DNA of 64,000 nucleotides from Cephalotus follicularis. Lineage: Eukaryota > Streptophyta > Magnoliopsida > Oxalidales > Cephalotaceae. A model generated the notes under the pieces. That model did not search any database. It saw only the letters and a program-made list of their open reading frames with translations, and was not told where the DNA came from. The stretch is taken from positions 124,001 to 188,000 of the forward strand of contig BDDD01002105.1 of the NCBI GenBank assembly GCA_001972305.1, given 5' to 3'. Each line of letters begins with the position of its first letter. Within the stretch, counting starts at the first letter, position 1. Position numbers and translations under genes: made by a program. Positions 35,440-47,986 of this stretch are shown here, piece by piece.

Positions 35440-38028
35440 TAATAAAAAAAGGCTCAGCTTTATCAAAAAGGTGATGGTCTAAAACATAACTGATAACATA
35501 CTGAAACTAAACAAGGTCTGGAAACTTATTCAAAACCAAAAGTCATTAACTGAAACTAACATATTGTTCATAAAAACAGTCCCTACCACAACCACATGAT
35601 AGCATAAACACAGTGGGATCAACTCCTACATAATCCTCAGACATAAGGGAGTCACTCTCATCACACATTGCCCCGTTGCTCCTGATAACCTGCCGCATGG
35701 AAACAAAAATGCAGCTGAGCAAACCTCAGTACGAATATAGAATGTAAAAACAGTGAATGATACTTTAAAACAGTTTAAATATTCGTTCTGAATGCCCACG
35801 GCAAAACATATAAATTCATAGATTTGAAAACATAAAGCATACCTTTCCAAAACATGGGTTCCATAACTGAGCATCATAACATATCACATATCAGAAACAC
35901 ATATAGCAAGGGATTCGAGACATCCATATTTGCAACATAATTGAAGTGTACGGCACTACACAAACAATTCTCGTATCATAACATATAACTAGGATCGATC
36001 CATACACCTCTATCACAACTCCTTTCCAAGGATATCACAGAGAGACGCCGTAAACTAATCACACCATTACGGAAAGTGTCATGTCCTCGTGCCAGGCCTA
36101 CGACATGCCTATGGTACGCCCCATAGGTAGGTACAAAAAGCTTAGTACTTCACCATTTCAAAACATTGATTTTATCATAATCAATTTAAAACACATAAGA
36201 AACGGTTTTCCAAAACATATTCATAAATCGTTATCAAACGATATAAACACGTGCTTTCAAAAACAGAGAATCAACTCATTTAATTTCCCAATAAATAGGT
36301 GATTTCATAACACATTGTAAACATAGCATAGCTGAATTTATAAAGTCAAAAATATTTAACTCATAAAATATCAAGTGACTTTATCTTCAAAATCCAAAAC
36401 ATAACAGAGTCATAAACCGAAAGGGACATATTCATAAAACTGGATTTATTTCGAATAAATCAGATATCCAAGAAGAGAATTATACGTACCTTATGCGATT
36501 ACCGAATTAACTTACGAATAACTGATAATTCTAATAGCCCCACGTAGCACAATAATCTATACAATATAACAACATTCATATAAGGGTCTAAAAATCATTT
36601 TCGGCATATATCAGAATCATAAAGATGTTTAAAACAAATCCAGACTCAACGGAAGAACAAACAGATAAGAGAATATGAAAACATAAATTTACAGGAAAAT
36701 CCAGCCGACTGATATAAGACTCCAGTCGACTGTCCAAAGGGTGGCAGTCGACAATGCAACAGGCCCAGCCGACTACACATCTAGAACTGCAGGCAGATGA
36801 CTATGATAGGGGTCCAGTCGGTTGCACAACACAAAACAGTCAACTGTATTCATAAGACAGCCGACTACACAAGCGAAATAATCGATTGGTCATATAGACA
36901 GCTGACTGTTCTGAGTGACAGAACAACAAACTATGACAGTTTTGAGCAATCTTGCTGCCAAAACTCGAATTAATCAATAATAGAAGTCTACCAACACTTA
37001 AAATGACACTGTATGGCATTTAAAATGATAACACAACACTGAATTCAAGTAAGATATGTTGACAGTGATTAACTTAAGGTGGGAGATGAACTTAAACCAT
37101 TTCATATATATGCAATAATTCCATTTTTTGTCCAATTATCATTATTATACATCAAGACCAGATTGCATAACACACATGAGATGTCTACAGACTTGCTAAC
37201 AAGCTCATGACAATTGACAGAACATGTAAAGGCAGAAACCAAAACTGAAATTAAACTCTATCAGCCTATACATGCAAACAAAATGGATTCATGACAAAAG
37301 TAACAAATGAACCATCACAGTAAGGCAACAAACTGACCTGCAATGGTGACACAAACAGTAGGAGAACACAGAATTCTCAAGCTTAAACACGGCTGTTCAT
37401 AGAATCAAAGAGAAGAAAAACATACGGTTCAAGGATTTAACAATGGCATACATATACAAATAAAATACTTCCTAAATTGAACCTTGAAGAGACAAACCTG
37501 ATTGATGAAGCAATAAGACACAGAGAACACAGATAAATCACAATAGCAGGTTCGGCAGCCACCAACACACAGGAAGAGATGGCAGAAGATATTGGCATTA
37601 GCCAACTTAAATAACAACAGGGGAAGCAAAACGGAAAGGATGGGAAAAAGGAAACAAAATCTAATCAGATAAGGAAAAGAGGAGATTTTTAGGGAGAGAA
37701 GAAGGAAAGAGGGAGAGATACAGGGGAGAGATAGACATAGGGGAGAGAGTTACAAGAAGGAGTTTGAGAGGAAGAGGGAATAGAAGAGAGTTAATAAAAA
37801 TAAAAACGAAAATAAAAGGATTTTGTTTTATTAAAAGCCTTTATAAAAACTGATTTTTATATAATAAAACAAACATAGCCCTTACTAATGCACATACACA
37901 TACTAACATGCCCAAAAGCCAAGGCTGGTATCAGTCAGCCCGACTCATAAACCCAACATAAAGTAGACAACTACTTATCAAAACAGATAAAAAGCCCGAA
38001 AATACGTACGGACAAAAAGGGTATTACA
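35440..38028 (-). repeat. S2: truncated LTR related to element B, reverse strand
   Basis: The body matches element B's 5' LTR (for example gggagtcactctcatcacac at 35649 and at 19630). On the + strand it ends GGGTATTACA at 38028, the element-sense LTR start. The other end (tgtaacacccc) is missing, so this is a truncated LTR without a TSD. A GTCGAC-core array lies at 36701-36910. Confidence 0.75.
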
Positions 38029-39656
38029 TTTTCAATGTCTTTACATGTATAAAACATTATCATAACACATTACACAGCGTTGCATCATAAAAAGAAAATA
38101 GTTTATGCAAAAAAATATTTGCTTCTCACAACACCTTTTACAAACTTCTGCTAAAGCTCAAAATTTCCACGCCCAATCATTTCCTGAAAATTTTATTTGA
38201 AAACAAAACATTGAAAGGAGTGAGCATCAAATATCCCAGTAAGGGTTTCAAAATTAAAATACTTCATCACAATCGTCTTTCTGATCATATCTCATGAATC
38301 AGAACATTTCATAAAAACTGAGGGGTTATATAAACATAACGAACCCAATTGAACCATGATTCACCGAGGCATTGTGCACTCCCCGATTACTATCCTTACA
38401 TCACATGCATGTCCGCGAGCACTCTCACTCAATTATCCCTCTTTGGATCACAATCCAAGAGTTCTTCATCTTAGTTCATTACCTTTTTGCATTTCACAAA
38501 TTCATTTCTTAATACCTTGAGTGATTAACTCAAAGTATTCATAAAACAACATCGTACAATATTTCTACAACTGGTATTTCAAATAGTAACATTCATTTCC
38601 TAAGAAAACTTAAAATAGCAAAGTTATAGTAGACATCTCGAAGAATTCAGAAAGATAAAGTTCATAAATTTTGGTTGAGGAATGAAGTTGGAAGGAATTT
38701 TTAAACTTGAACAGGAGTGGTAATTTGAAACATAGATTTTCATCAAGAAACTGATAGAAATTCGCAACACATAATGCATAACAGTTTTAGAAAACATCTT
38801 AATGTTTTCAAAACAATCAACCATTCAAAATTTCATCAAGAAACAACTAAGTTATGATTAAAACAATCTGCTGCTTAATTCTAGAAAATAACCAAGGAAA
38901 ACTTTGGTATAAAAGAGTAGAATTGTTCCTTACATTGATTCAATCTTCTTCTCTCCTTCTCGTCACTGACTTTATCTCAGAAAAACTCAGCATAAAAAAC
39001 CGCTTCTGATGCCAAAACTACTCATATAATATATATAAAGAGAGAAACGTGCAAGCTTGCATAATGAGTCACCATGCCACCTTGCCCAAGTGATGTAATA
39101 TCCTCATGATGACATTCTCTCCCTCTATAACTTAATGACACTTGGCATTTTTCATCATCCCAACATGAAAATATCTGAAATCCTCACTCCACTCACAAAG
39201 AGACAAAAACCTAGATTTTGTAGCTAGTCTACGGGCCAAAGCACCGACGCTTTACATTGAAGTGTCACCACTTTAAGGGTTTCGTCAAAGGTCAAACTAC
39301 AATTGTTCTTAAAGCGTCGCCATTTGAGCTAGAAGCGTTGACGCTAGGCTTCAAAGCGCTGCCACTTTCTAACAAGCATCGCAGGTTTGAAGGTGTTGTC
39401 AAAGATGAAAATGCATTGGTTTAAAGCTCCGTTGGTAGCTACCAAAGCGTCGTCGGTTTACCACCAAAGCATCACTGCTTATGTGGAACCGTTGGCGCTT
39501 TATCTAGTTTGACTTGGAAATTCAGTCGATGCTTAATTTTAACCGTCGGCGCTTTATAACACATTATACCAAACACCAAACATCATGCAAAACACACAAG
39601 ACTTAGAGCAAGCACATTTCCATAAAAAATAACTTCAACAAAATTCCGGTCATTAC
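38029..39656 (-). repeat. LTR remnant, reverse strand
   Basis: There is no coding content. On the + strand it ends CCGGTCATTACA at 39656; read on the reverse strand this is TGTAATGACCGG, the usual start of these Ty3 LTRs. A decayed array of agcgtcg-type motifs lies at 39238-39550. The other end is not found. Bases 39657-39740 are unassigned. Confidence 0.5.
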
Positions 39657-39740
39657 ACTTAAAGCCCAAAATACAAAATAATGAGGTTTTCAAAATAAAA
39701 TCAAATGGTCCAAATAACATAGCATATAACAAAAGACAGA

Positions 39741-42611
39741 TGTAACACCCCGTACCTTTTTGGAGTTTTAAGAGTTCTTTTTAAGTTGAGAAATATGCTT
39801 CCTTTTGTCTTTTGTGGCTTATGTGTAATTATGGATAAGAGAATGATATTAAGCCAAGGTTTTATGTGGGATTTGTGGAAGTTGAAGGACTTTTATGCAA
39901 AGCTTCTTGAGGAAGATTCCAACTTCGAAGACAAAAGACAGCTTAAGTTGGGAGTTGTGTAGAGTTATCTTGAGATGTGGTCTTTCTCTTCTTTTAGCTT
40001 CTGCAGATTCGAGTTTTAGAGAGAGAGAGAGTCTAGTTTTCTTCTTCTTATTCTTCATTCTTGAGCCTGGACCAGTAGCAGTTGAAGCTTTCCGAGCACA
40101 GAAGTGGAAGAAGCAGCCAAGGTAAAGGAAAGAAGCTGACAAGCTAGAGGAAGAGAGTAGCAGATAAGAAGGGACATTAGCGTCCAAGGAAGAAGCAGAA
40201 CTGTGAGTGGGACATCCTTTCTTTTAAAGAATTTTTATTGTTCATCTTATGTTCTTTGAGAATCCTTTTCTTCAGCTTTAGTTTTGAATATGTGAGTTTA
40301 CATGGGAAGTTGTTTTCCCTAACATCTTATGTTAACCATTCTTTTTGAGTGGAGTGTTCCCAGAGCCCAGAGCAAGCAGATTTAAGCTTTCTTATATCGT
40401 TTCATCCACAGATGAGGTAACGTGTACGTGTTCACCCCCCTCCTCAGCGTACCTATTGTCTATGATGGGTTGGTGAGCGAGTCTGCCCCCAAGTCCTACC
40501 TTGATCTCCTGATATTATGGCTAGGACAGTGTTCAGGGTGAGTGCAGCCGAACACACATGTACAAGCTCCTTCCTCCTCAGCCTATCATCATAGGATGAG
40601 AAGTTGAGTAAGTCTGTCCCCGGGTTCCATACCTAGATCTCCTTGCATTGTTGCTAGGACTATGTATAGCGGTGAGTACAGTTGAGCTAAGTTATCAAAT
40701 ATAGTAGTGTAAAGCCTTTCAGTAGGTTTTCTAGAGGAGGGCTTTCTCCTCGGCATCAATGCCTTCGGTTCAAAGGTAGACTCTGTTCTTGGTAGCCATT
40801 CCATCAGCACAGCAAGTAAAGCAAGAACAGCAAAGAACAGAAGGGAACCATGGGTTCTCGATAGTTACTGCCAACCAGGCATCCGCCCCGATAAGCTTAG
40901 GCCACTATAAGTTGGCACTATATTATGTAAACAGCAGGCTTCGGCCTAGATCAACACAGCAAAGAAAAGCCAGATCTAGCTTAGTTGTTCTCCTCGGGTG
41001 TTTGGCCGGGAAATACCCCAGTTCTTCTTTTCAGATCTCTTCTTTTTAATCTGTTGTATTCTTATATTGTTTCAAATTTCATGAATATTCTAGAACTAGC
41101 TAAGCAGAGAAAAGAGTAAGTTTCCAGCAAGTACTTTGAGCTTTTCGTTGTTGTATGCCATTAGATATATGTTTTGCAATAGTCTTTTCCCCAGTTGGGA
41201 TAGTTAATCATGCTCATGGTAAGTTTTCTTCATTGCATTCTTTTTTATGGATGCATAACAGGATGCTTTGTTCCCAGTCACTTAGTCAGTTGGACTAATC
41301 CCCTCACATACTCTTTTGCAGATCAGCCAACCGAAGGAGACCCTCTAGCCCAATAGTAGATAGCAGCAAGGTAGTTTTGAGCTCAGTAGCACGGGACGCC
41401 AGCTCAGGCATTTAGCTTTGCATTGTATTGGGCATGCTTTGGGTTCTTTTACCCCTTTCTTTTGTATTATAGTAGCTGAGAGTGTTTTTGATGTAAAGAA
41501 AGATAAGGTTATGTTGTTCTTTTGCCTGCCAGGGAAGGCAGTTTATGTATGCTAGGGATCAAGGTTTTACACTTTTGAGATATGTTATGTATGTTTTGAG
41601 TTAACAGATGTGTTTATCTTGTGTTTTTATGAACTTTTCCTATTTTAAATATCATGATCCCAGGTCTGGCAGGGGAGCTAGAGAGTCCCCGGGCTAGTAT
41701 AGCGGAGATGAGCCCAGCAGGGGTGTTAAGTTTATGCTTGGGAGCACGGATTTTGAGATTTACCCCGGGGAGGTAGGGTGTCCCCAAGGTGATGATGATG
41801 TTGGGCCTTAGTAAGGGAGCAGGGAAGGTGTCCCTGGAGAGAGTGCCCAGAGGTGCCATGCTAGAGTAAGGCCCAGGATGGGCATAAGTTTTGATGATGA
41901 GCATTTAAGTTAAACAGTGTGTTGTTATGTGATCCTTAGGGATGTGCAGGGAAGGTTGTATGCTGGGGGACAAGTTATGTATGTGTGGTCTCAAGTTTGG
42001 AGTTAAGTGATCATGTGAAGCACGCTTGGGTTTCTCCCCATGCATTATTTATGCTGTGCGTTTTGGTGTTAGTGTTGTTGTGTTCGTGCCAGGGTGCCAG
42101 GGGACGTGGTGCATGTCCCCAGGGGAGTTTAAGTGAGTAGGTGCGGTGCACGTGTCTCTCTCCCCGGGCATGTTTGTCTAAAGGCTATTAAGTGACCATG
42201 TGAGGAGCACGTGGGTGTTCTCCTCGTGCATAAGTGATGTGTAGCATTTGGAGCTTGAGCCAAGGATGTTTTATCTTCGGAAGGAGAGAGATCCGAGGAC
42301 AAGGGGTGTCCCCGAGCATGTTGGACCATGGGTTGTTAAGAGAGCTCATGAGAAGCACGTGAGGGCTCTCTTCATAGCTTTTTGGCTTGCTGCGCGTTTA
42401 GCCCAAGCGTTCTCAACGGGCTTTTTGCGCGATAGTTTCCCTTGGAGTTTTAAGATAGCTCCTCAGGCAGTTTCAGTTTAAGAGGGTTGTTGGTAAGAGG
42501 AGCGCCATCCCTGGTAGGGCACGTGTCCCATAGAGTTAGCGGGAACAGGTCCTGACAACAGAAACACAACATATAATGATAAACATGTGAGCATAGAAAA
42601 GGGATATTACA
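39741..42611 (+). repeat. LTR-like block of unknown family
   Basis: It starts TGTAACACCCCG and ends GGGATATTACA, so it has TG...CA ends and LTR-like size (2,871 bp). No coding region is supported. Flanks acaga and cttgc do not form a TSD. It has no GTCGAC-core array and no donor or acceptor box, so it belongs to a different family from its neighbours. Its right end abuts the truncated RT of element E. It could be a solo LTR with one flank deleted. Confidence 0.5.
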
Positions 42612-44055
42612 CTTGCCGAATTTGGCATATAACTGCTATTCTCGGAGAATCTGTAAAACTATTCTCAGGTGGTATACATGCTCCTCACTCCTCGAGTATA
42701 CCAATATATCATCGATGAACACTACAACAAACTGGTCCAAGTATGGTCAGAACACGTCATTCATCAACGACATGAATACTGTCGATGCATTGGTGACACC
42801 AAACGGCATTACCAGAAACTCATAATGACCATACCGTGTTCGCAAGGCAATCTTCTCAACATCTGCTTCCCTTACACTCAGCTGATGATAACCCAATCTC
42901 AAGTCAAGTTTAGAAAATACTCTCTACCCTTGTATCTGATTGAACAATTCCTCGATGTGTGGAAGATGACACTTGTTCTTGATCGTCGCCTTATTCAACA
43001 TTCGATAATCGATGCATAGCCTCATCGACCCTTCCTTCCTCTTAACAAACAAAACTGGTGTTCCCCACGGGGAACTACTAGGTCGAACAAAGCCCTTGTC
43101 GATTAAATCTTGCAACTGCAGTTTCAACTCTCTCAGTTCTGCAGGAGCCATTCTATACGGTGCCTAAGAAATAGAGGTTGTACCAGGTACAAGATCAATG
43201 ACAAACTCCGTACTCCTCTTTGGTGGTAAAGACACCAAATCTGCACGAAATACATCAGGAAATTCATTTTCAATAGGAATTTCCTCAATACTCATACCTT
43301 TCTCCTTCCTGTTGTCATTTACGTAAGCCAAATATTCTTCGCATCCCTTCTCAAGATACCTCCATGCACGAATGAAGGATATGATTCGCATAGAAAACCC
43401 TTTGTCTCCCGTAAACTGAAATGTCGTACCTTCGGGCAGACAAAAATCCACTGTCTTGCTGTAGTAGTCTGTGTAAGCACGATGGGGTGATAACCAATCC
43501 ATTCCCAAAATGACGTCGAAGTCACGAATGGGTAACACAATCAAATCCGCATACAATGAAATGCCCTCCATAGATATCTCGCAACTCCTATATATAGAAT
43601 CTGTAAACATGGAATCTCTAGTAGGTGTACTCACATCCAAAATATATGGCATACAGTCAGGTGCTACATCTAAGCATGATGTAAACTGTGAGGCAATAAA
43701 CGAATTTGATGCTCCAGGATCCATCAACACTCTAGCAAAAAAACCATAAACATACAGTGTACCTCCAACAACAAAAGTAGACTCCAGAACTTCTATCTGT
43801 GTAAGAGTGAAAACTCTACCTTTCATGATGCCTTTGCCAGTATCCCTCCTCTATGACGATCCAACTGCAATACCACTACTACTCGCAGGTCCAGTAGGTA
43901 CTGTTTCTTGACCCCTTGTGCAATCTTTAGCTAAATGACCTGCTGTCCCACACATCAGGCACAACCCATTCTACATCTAACCATCTATTTGCTGATGGCC
44001 AGCACGACCATAGTGATAACAAACTCCCGATCTTGCATTACTCCCCTAGCTCGGA
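42612..44055 (-). pseudogene. pol: Element E zinc knuckle, protease and partial RT
   Basis: In order: a decayed CCHC region (43930-44040), a 220-codon open stretch (43826-43164) with protease DPGASNSF and DVILGMDWL, a TAG at 43164, RT from APYRMAP through SPWGTPVLF (43151-42927), a TAG at 42924, then RT with FIDDILVYS and a stop, ending abruptly after YAKFGK at 42612. As in A, the protease motif is D-P-G, which suggests this variant is inherited in the family. The gag/zinc-knuckle side is cut by S3 at 44055/46520. Confidence 0.88.
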
Positions 44056-46519
44056 TGTCACACCCCGTTTCATTGACAACATAAAGGTCATGGAAATTTC
44101 ACATAATTATTTAACTTATGCAAATACGGTAAATTTAAAACTTTAAAAACCATTAACATCTTGCGGAAGCATTTAAATATAAGCTGAAAATAAACTGAAT
44201 CATGTTTCCCATACCACATGATTCCAATATCTAACTTTATTAAGTCATTGTCAACTGCCCACAAACGGAGCGTGATCAAAGTCGATCAACATCACTTTAT
44301 ACATTAGTGCAGTAATCTGAAATAAAACATGTTTTAATATATTGTTTTAACATTTATTCAAGTAGATAAAACTCTGTCTCCCCTCTGATCGGCCGCGCAC
44401 TGTCGAAATCCAAGTCACTGCGTCAATCTCTAATAGTAGGGAGTTAGTCTTTGTCCTCACTCAGCTAAATCATAAGTGTAATTTATGGTCAATGATAATG
44501 AATGTCACGTAATGAATGCATTCTTGATGCAATATACAATATATCACTGTACATATATACATATATGTATCTATGCCAATATATGCAACCATGCCAAGTG
44601 GTTACAACCATCAAACCATCAATCACGTCTCAAAGGACAAATCAAATCAAATCGAATTGGTATGAAGAGCGCTGCCATCTCCTGGTCCCGACATCGTACT
44701 CTTACTCCGGCCCCCGGCTCCCGGGTCATGAAGCAAGGCAACAAATCAAACTCATTATGCTCGCACTCTGTGTTCAGCAATCATGGTAACCCGTGTTACT
44801 TGCACTATTTGACTAGTAACATTGTATTTGGGCGTTCCTAGCCATCTCCTAGCCCCTAGGAAAACATCCCGCCACCAGCCATCGGCGACACTCCGTCACC
44901 CCAGCCAGTACGGCTTCATTCACAATCAATCAATCAAATCTAATCTAATCGTTTCCATGTAATTTATAAAATATTGGAAATAATACATTTATTTTAAAAT
45001 GTATTGCATCTTTGAAAACATGTGTTGATCCGTCGAAAACATACATTTATCAAAATATACATTTTTATATCAAATAATGATTTGTATAAAATCTTGTACA
45101 CATTTTCAAAATGAATAAAACAGTTTAGAATCATTTGTATTTCAATCATCAATTCATTTCATATCAAAATGCGATGCAAAAATATACTCAAAATGCAAGT
45201 TAGTCCCTCAACAGTCGGCTGCCCCTTCATGACAGTCTGTTGTTTCCTCATGACAGTGGGTTGTTTCCTCTTAACCGTCGGCCATCCCAGACATGGCAGT
45301 CGGCTGCCTCCCTTAACAGTCAGTTGTCTCATGTTTTACAGTTGGCTGCTCACTTAACAATCGACTGTCTCCTCAAGACAGTCAGTTGTTTCGTGAAAAG
45401 CACGTATCTTCTACCCGCCGCTCAACCCGGCATTGCCATCTCAGCGAATCCGGGTAAAGTGACACGTGGATAGTCGACTGTCGTCCCATACAGTTGGTTG
45501 TGCCATCCATCAGTCGGCTGACGTCTCTTGGCAGTCCGCTAATCATACACCAAGAGATAATCTCCATTAAAATGCATGAATAGTCAACTGGCTCCTTAGC
45601 ACAGTCGGCTATTTCCCTCGAGCAGTCGGTTGTTCGCACTGAACAATCAACTGGTAGCCTTGAACAGTTGGTTGTCCTCTTTGGACAGTCGGCTAGTCCT
45701 ACGCACAGTGCACAAAAACAGCAGATAGTACATGCAATCATCAATCCAAATTCAAACACAACAGAGCATTTATCATCATCAACACATTTCATGCTCATAT
45801 CATAGTCCATTGCATGCATTTCATTCATAAACGTCCATTATAATGGAACTGAAATCACAATTGTGAAATTTCCCCTACCTTTGAATTCCAAGTTAGGAAT
45901 TGCAATCCACCTCTTTAAGTTCCAAATCCGAAGCGTTCAAAGCTTCCATATCCATCCAATGACTGCAACAGGTCCAACCCTCCCACTGGTTCGAGTCTCC
46001 AAGCTTCCGGTTCAAGCGCAGAGCATTCAGGCTCAACCTCTCTTTCTCACTTCTCCTCCTTTCTTCCTCACAACTCTCTATCTCTTTGAATTGCTGATGG
46101 GAAGAGGAGTGAAAATGTGTTTTTATGGAGAAAAAATCGTCCCTCTCCCTCAACTCTTTCTTTCTCTGCCGGCACAAACCCCAAAAAATTACTTTCCCTC
46201 AGTCATGCCAGGTCTGGCAACACGTTATACTGTCTGACCCATGGCAGTCGGCTGTTTTGCTTGGCAGTCAGCTTCCTTTGTTGACACTTCCAGTCGGTTG
46301 TTTCCTCAGTAGTCGGCTGGTACACTTAAGGTTGTCCAGTCGACTGCCTCTCTTAGGCAGTCGGCTGCCCACCTGATTCCCACACATTTTACAATTTCCT
46401 CTATCTTTTTATGCAAACTTTAACATAAAAGATGGGAAATTCATGATTCTCATTAATTCAAAGAGTAATTTACATCAGAAAATACAATATTACACTTAAT
46501 GAAAACCCCGGGCGTGACA
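44056..46519 (-). mobile_element. S3: solo LTR inside element E gag
   Basis: + strand TGTCACACCCCG to GGGCGTGACA, flanked by a perfect 5-bp TSD tcgga (44051-44055 and 46520-46524). Only LTR sequence lies between the ends. It carries decayed GTCGAC-core arrays (CAGTCGGCTG type) at 45205-45700 and 46240-46372, a donor-like box near 45877 and an acceptor-like box near 44440-44466 (all reverse strand). Confidence 0.9.
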
Positions 46520-47445
46520 TCGGAGTACCCTGAGTAGCAGTGTACTGAGCTCTATTCTTTGATGATTTTTTCGGAGAAGCACTCCCTTGCTACTTTGATG
46601 AAGCTGGCCTAGACTGTGTAGGGGCCTGTTTGCTTTGCTGTGTACGGGCCCTCTCAGCGTCGTCTTCATTCGATATGCTCTCCAACAATCTCTCTTTCTG
46701 AGCGACCTGTACAAAAGTTCCCAAATCCATAGCTCTTATTCTTGACAGAAGATTCGATTGTAGACCTCTCAAGAACCTCTAAATTTTCTTCTCCTCGTCG
46801 GCTACCAGATAGGCAGAGTGTTTGGCTAGCTCCATAAATCTGGCCTAATATTCGGCCATAGTCATCTCCCCTTGACGTAACTCCAAGAGTTTTGTCTCTC
46901 TCTGCCCCTGCTCTATCCGGAGCACATAGGTTGCAAGGAATTCTTCTTGAAACCTCTGCCAAGTACTACCAAGTCCAACTGACTCCCATTTTCCTTGACC
47001 ATCTCCCACCAGTGAGTGGCCTCTCCCTATAAACGGTACACAACAAACTTCAATTTTTGGTCATCCGTGCAATCCATCACCTCAAAGATCTTCTCCAGAT
47101 CTTGTATCCATCTTTCCGCATTAAAAGCATCAAGCTCCCCTTTCAAACTAGGAGGATTATGCCTCATAATCTTTTGAGGTTCCTCCCTAATTGATTCCCA
47201 TCATCACGTGGACAATGACCAGGGACCATGTGTCGAGGTTGAGCCTGAGCATAGTATCGGCGCATCTCCTCCATATGAGACGCATTAGCAGTCATCTGCT
47301 GTTGGAAGTAATCCATGATACGGTACAACGAATCCATCCCCTCCAGTTGAGGAACATTATTCATCGGGTCTCCCCCAATGTTTGCTTCCTGAGGAGCATT
47401 CGGGTCGATAGCTCTAGCCCTTCCACGTATTCTTCTGCCGTCCAT
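46520..47445 (-). pseudogene. gag: Element E gag (broken)
   Basis: The ATG at 47445 starts MDGRRIRGRARAIDP, aligned with the starts of A and C. The first 94 codons are open (to 47164), then a frameshift; further gag text continues to 46520 with stops and shifts ([16 protein letters not shown]-like and RARTQQSKQ pieces are recognisable). S3 interrupts the end of gag. Confidence 0.85.
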
Positions 47446-47543
47446 TTATCTCCTATAATAAAAATGACGATTAGTCACGTTTTTAGGAAAAACAATCTAT
47501 TAATTTCCAAGGAACTTATCCAAACTAAGCATATATGGAATAT

Positions 47544-47555
47544 GCTCTGATTCAA
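47544..47555 (-). other. Primer binding site of element E (degenerate)
   Basis: The reverse strand reads TTGAATCAGAGC a few bases inside the LTR, close to TGGTATCAGAGC. Confidence 0.65.
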
Positions 47556-47986
47556 CTATTGTCACACCCCATTTTTATAACAACACTTAGGTCATGGCAA
47601 TTAACATATAAAAAATATCCAGCTTATATAAAATACAAAAAAATTAAAACACTTCCAACACATACAACGTTGAGGAAGCATTTAACCCATATGCTGAATT
47701 AACACGTAACATGCATCCCATACTACATGTTACAATAGTAAAATATTGTCATTGTTAATTGCCCTTAAACGAAGCATGAACTAATATTTAATCAAATTAC
47801 ATAAGTTCATCAATACAAAAATCCAAATTAAACACCCCTCAATACATTATCATATTTAACATTACATAAAAGAATAACTCAATCTCTTCTTCAACCATCC
47901 AACGTACGGTGTATCAATCCCACTACATCAATCTGAAATTGTAGGGGTTAGCCTTTGTCCTTACTCGGCTAATAAGAGAAATTATA

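Noticed and set aside
39849-40187. ORFs near 39849-40187 and 42248-42481 as possible host genes
   Set aside because: They are short, low-complexity, and inside an LTR-like block with no homologous domain recognised.
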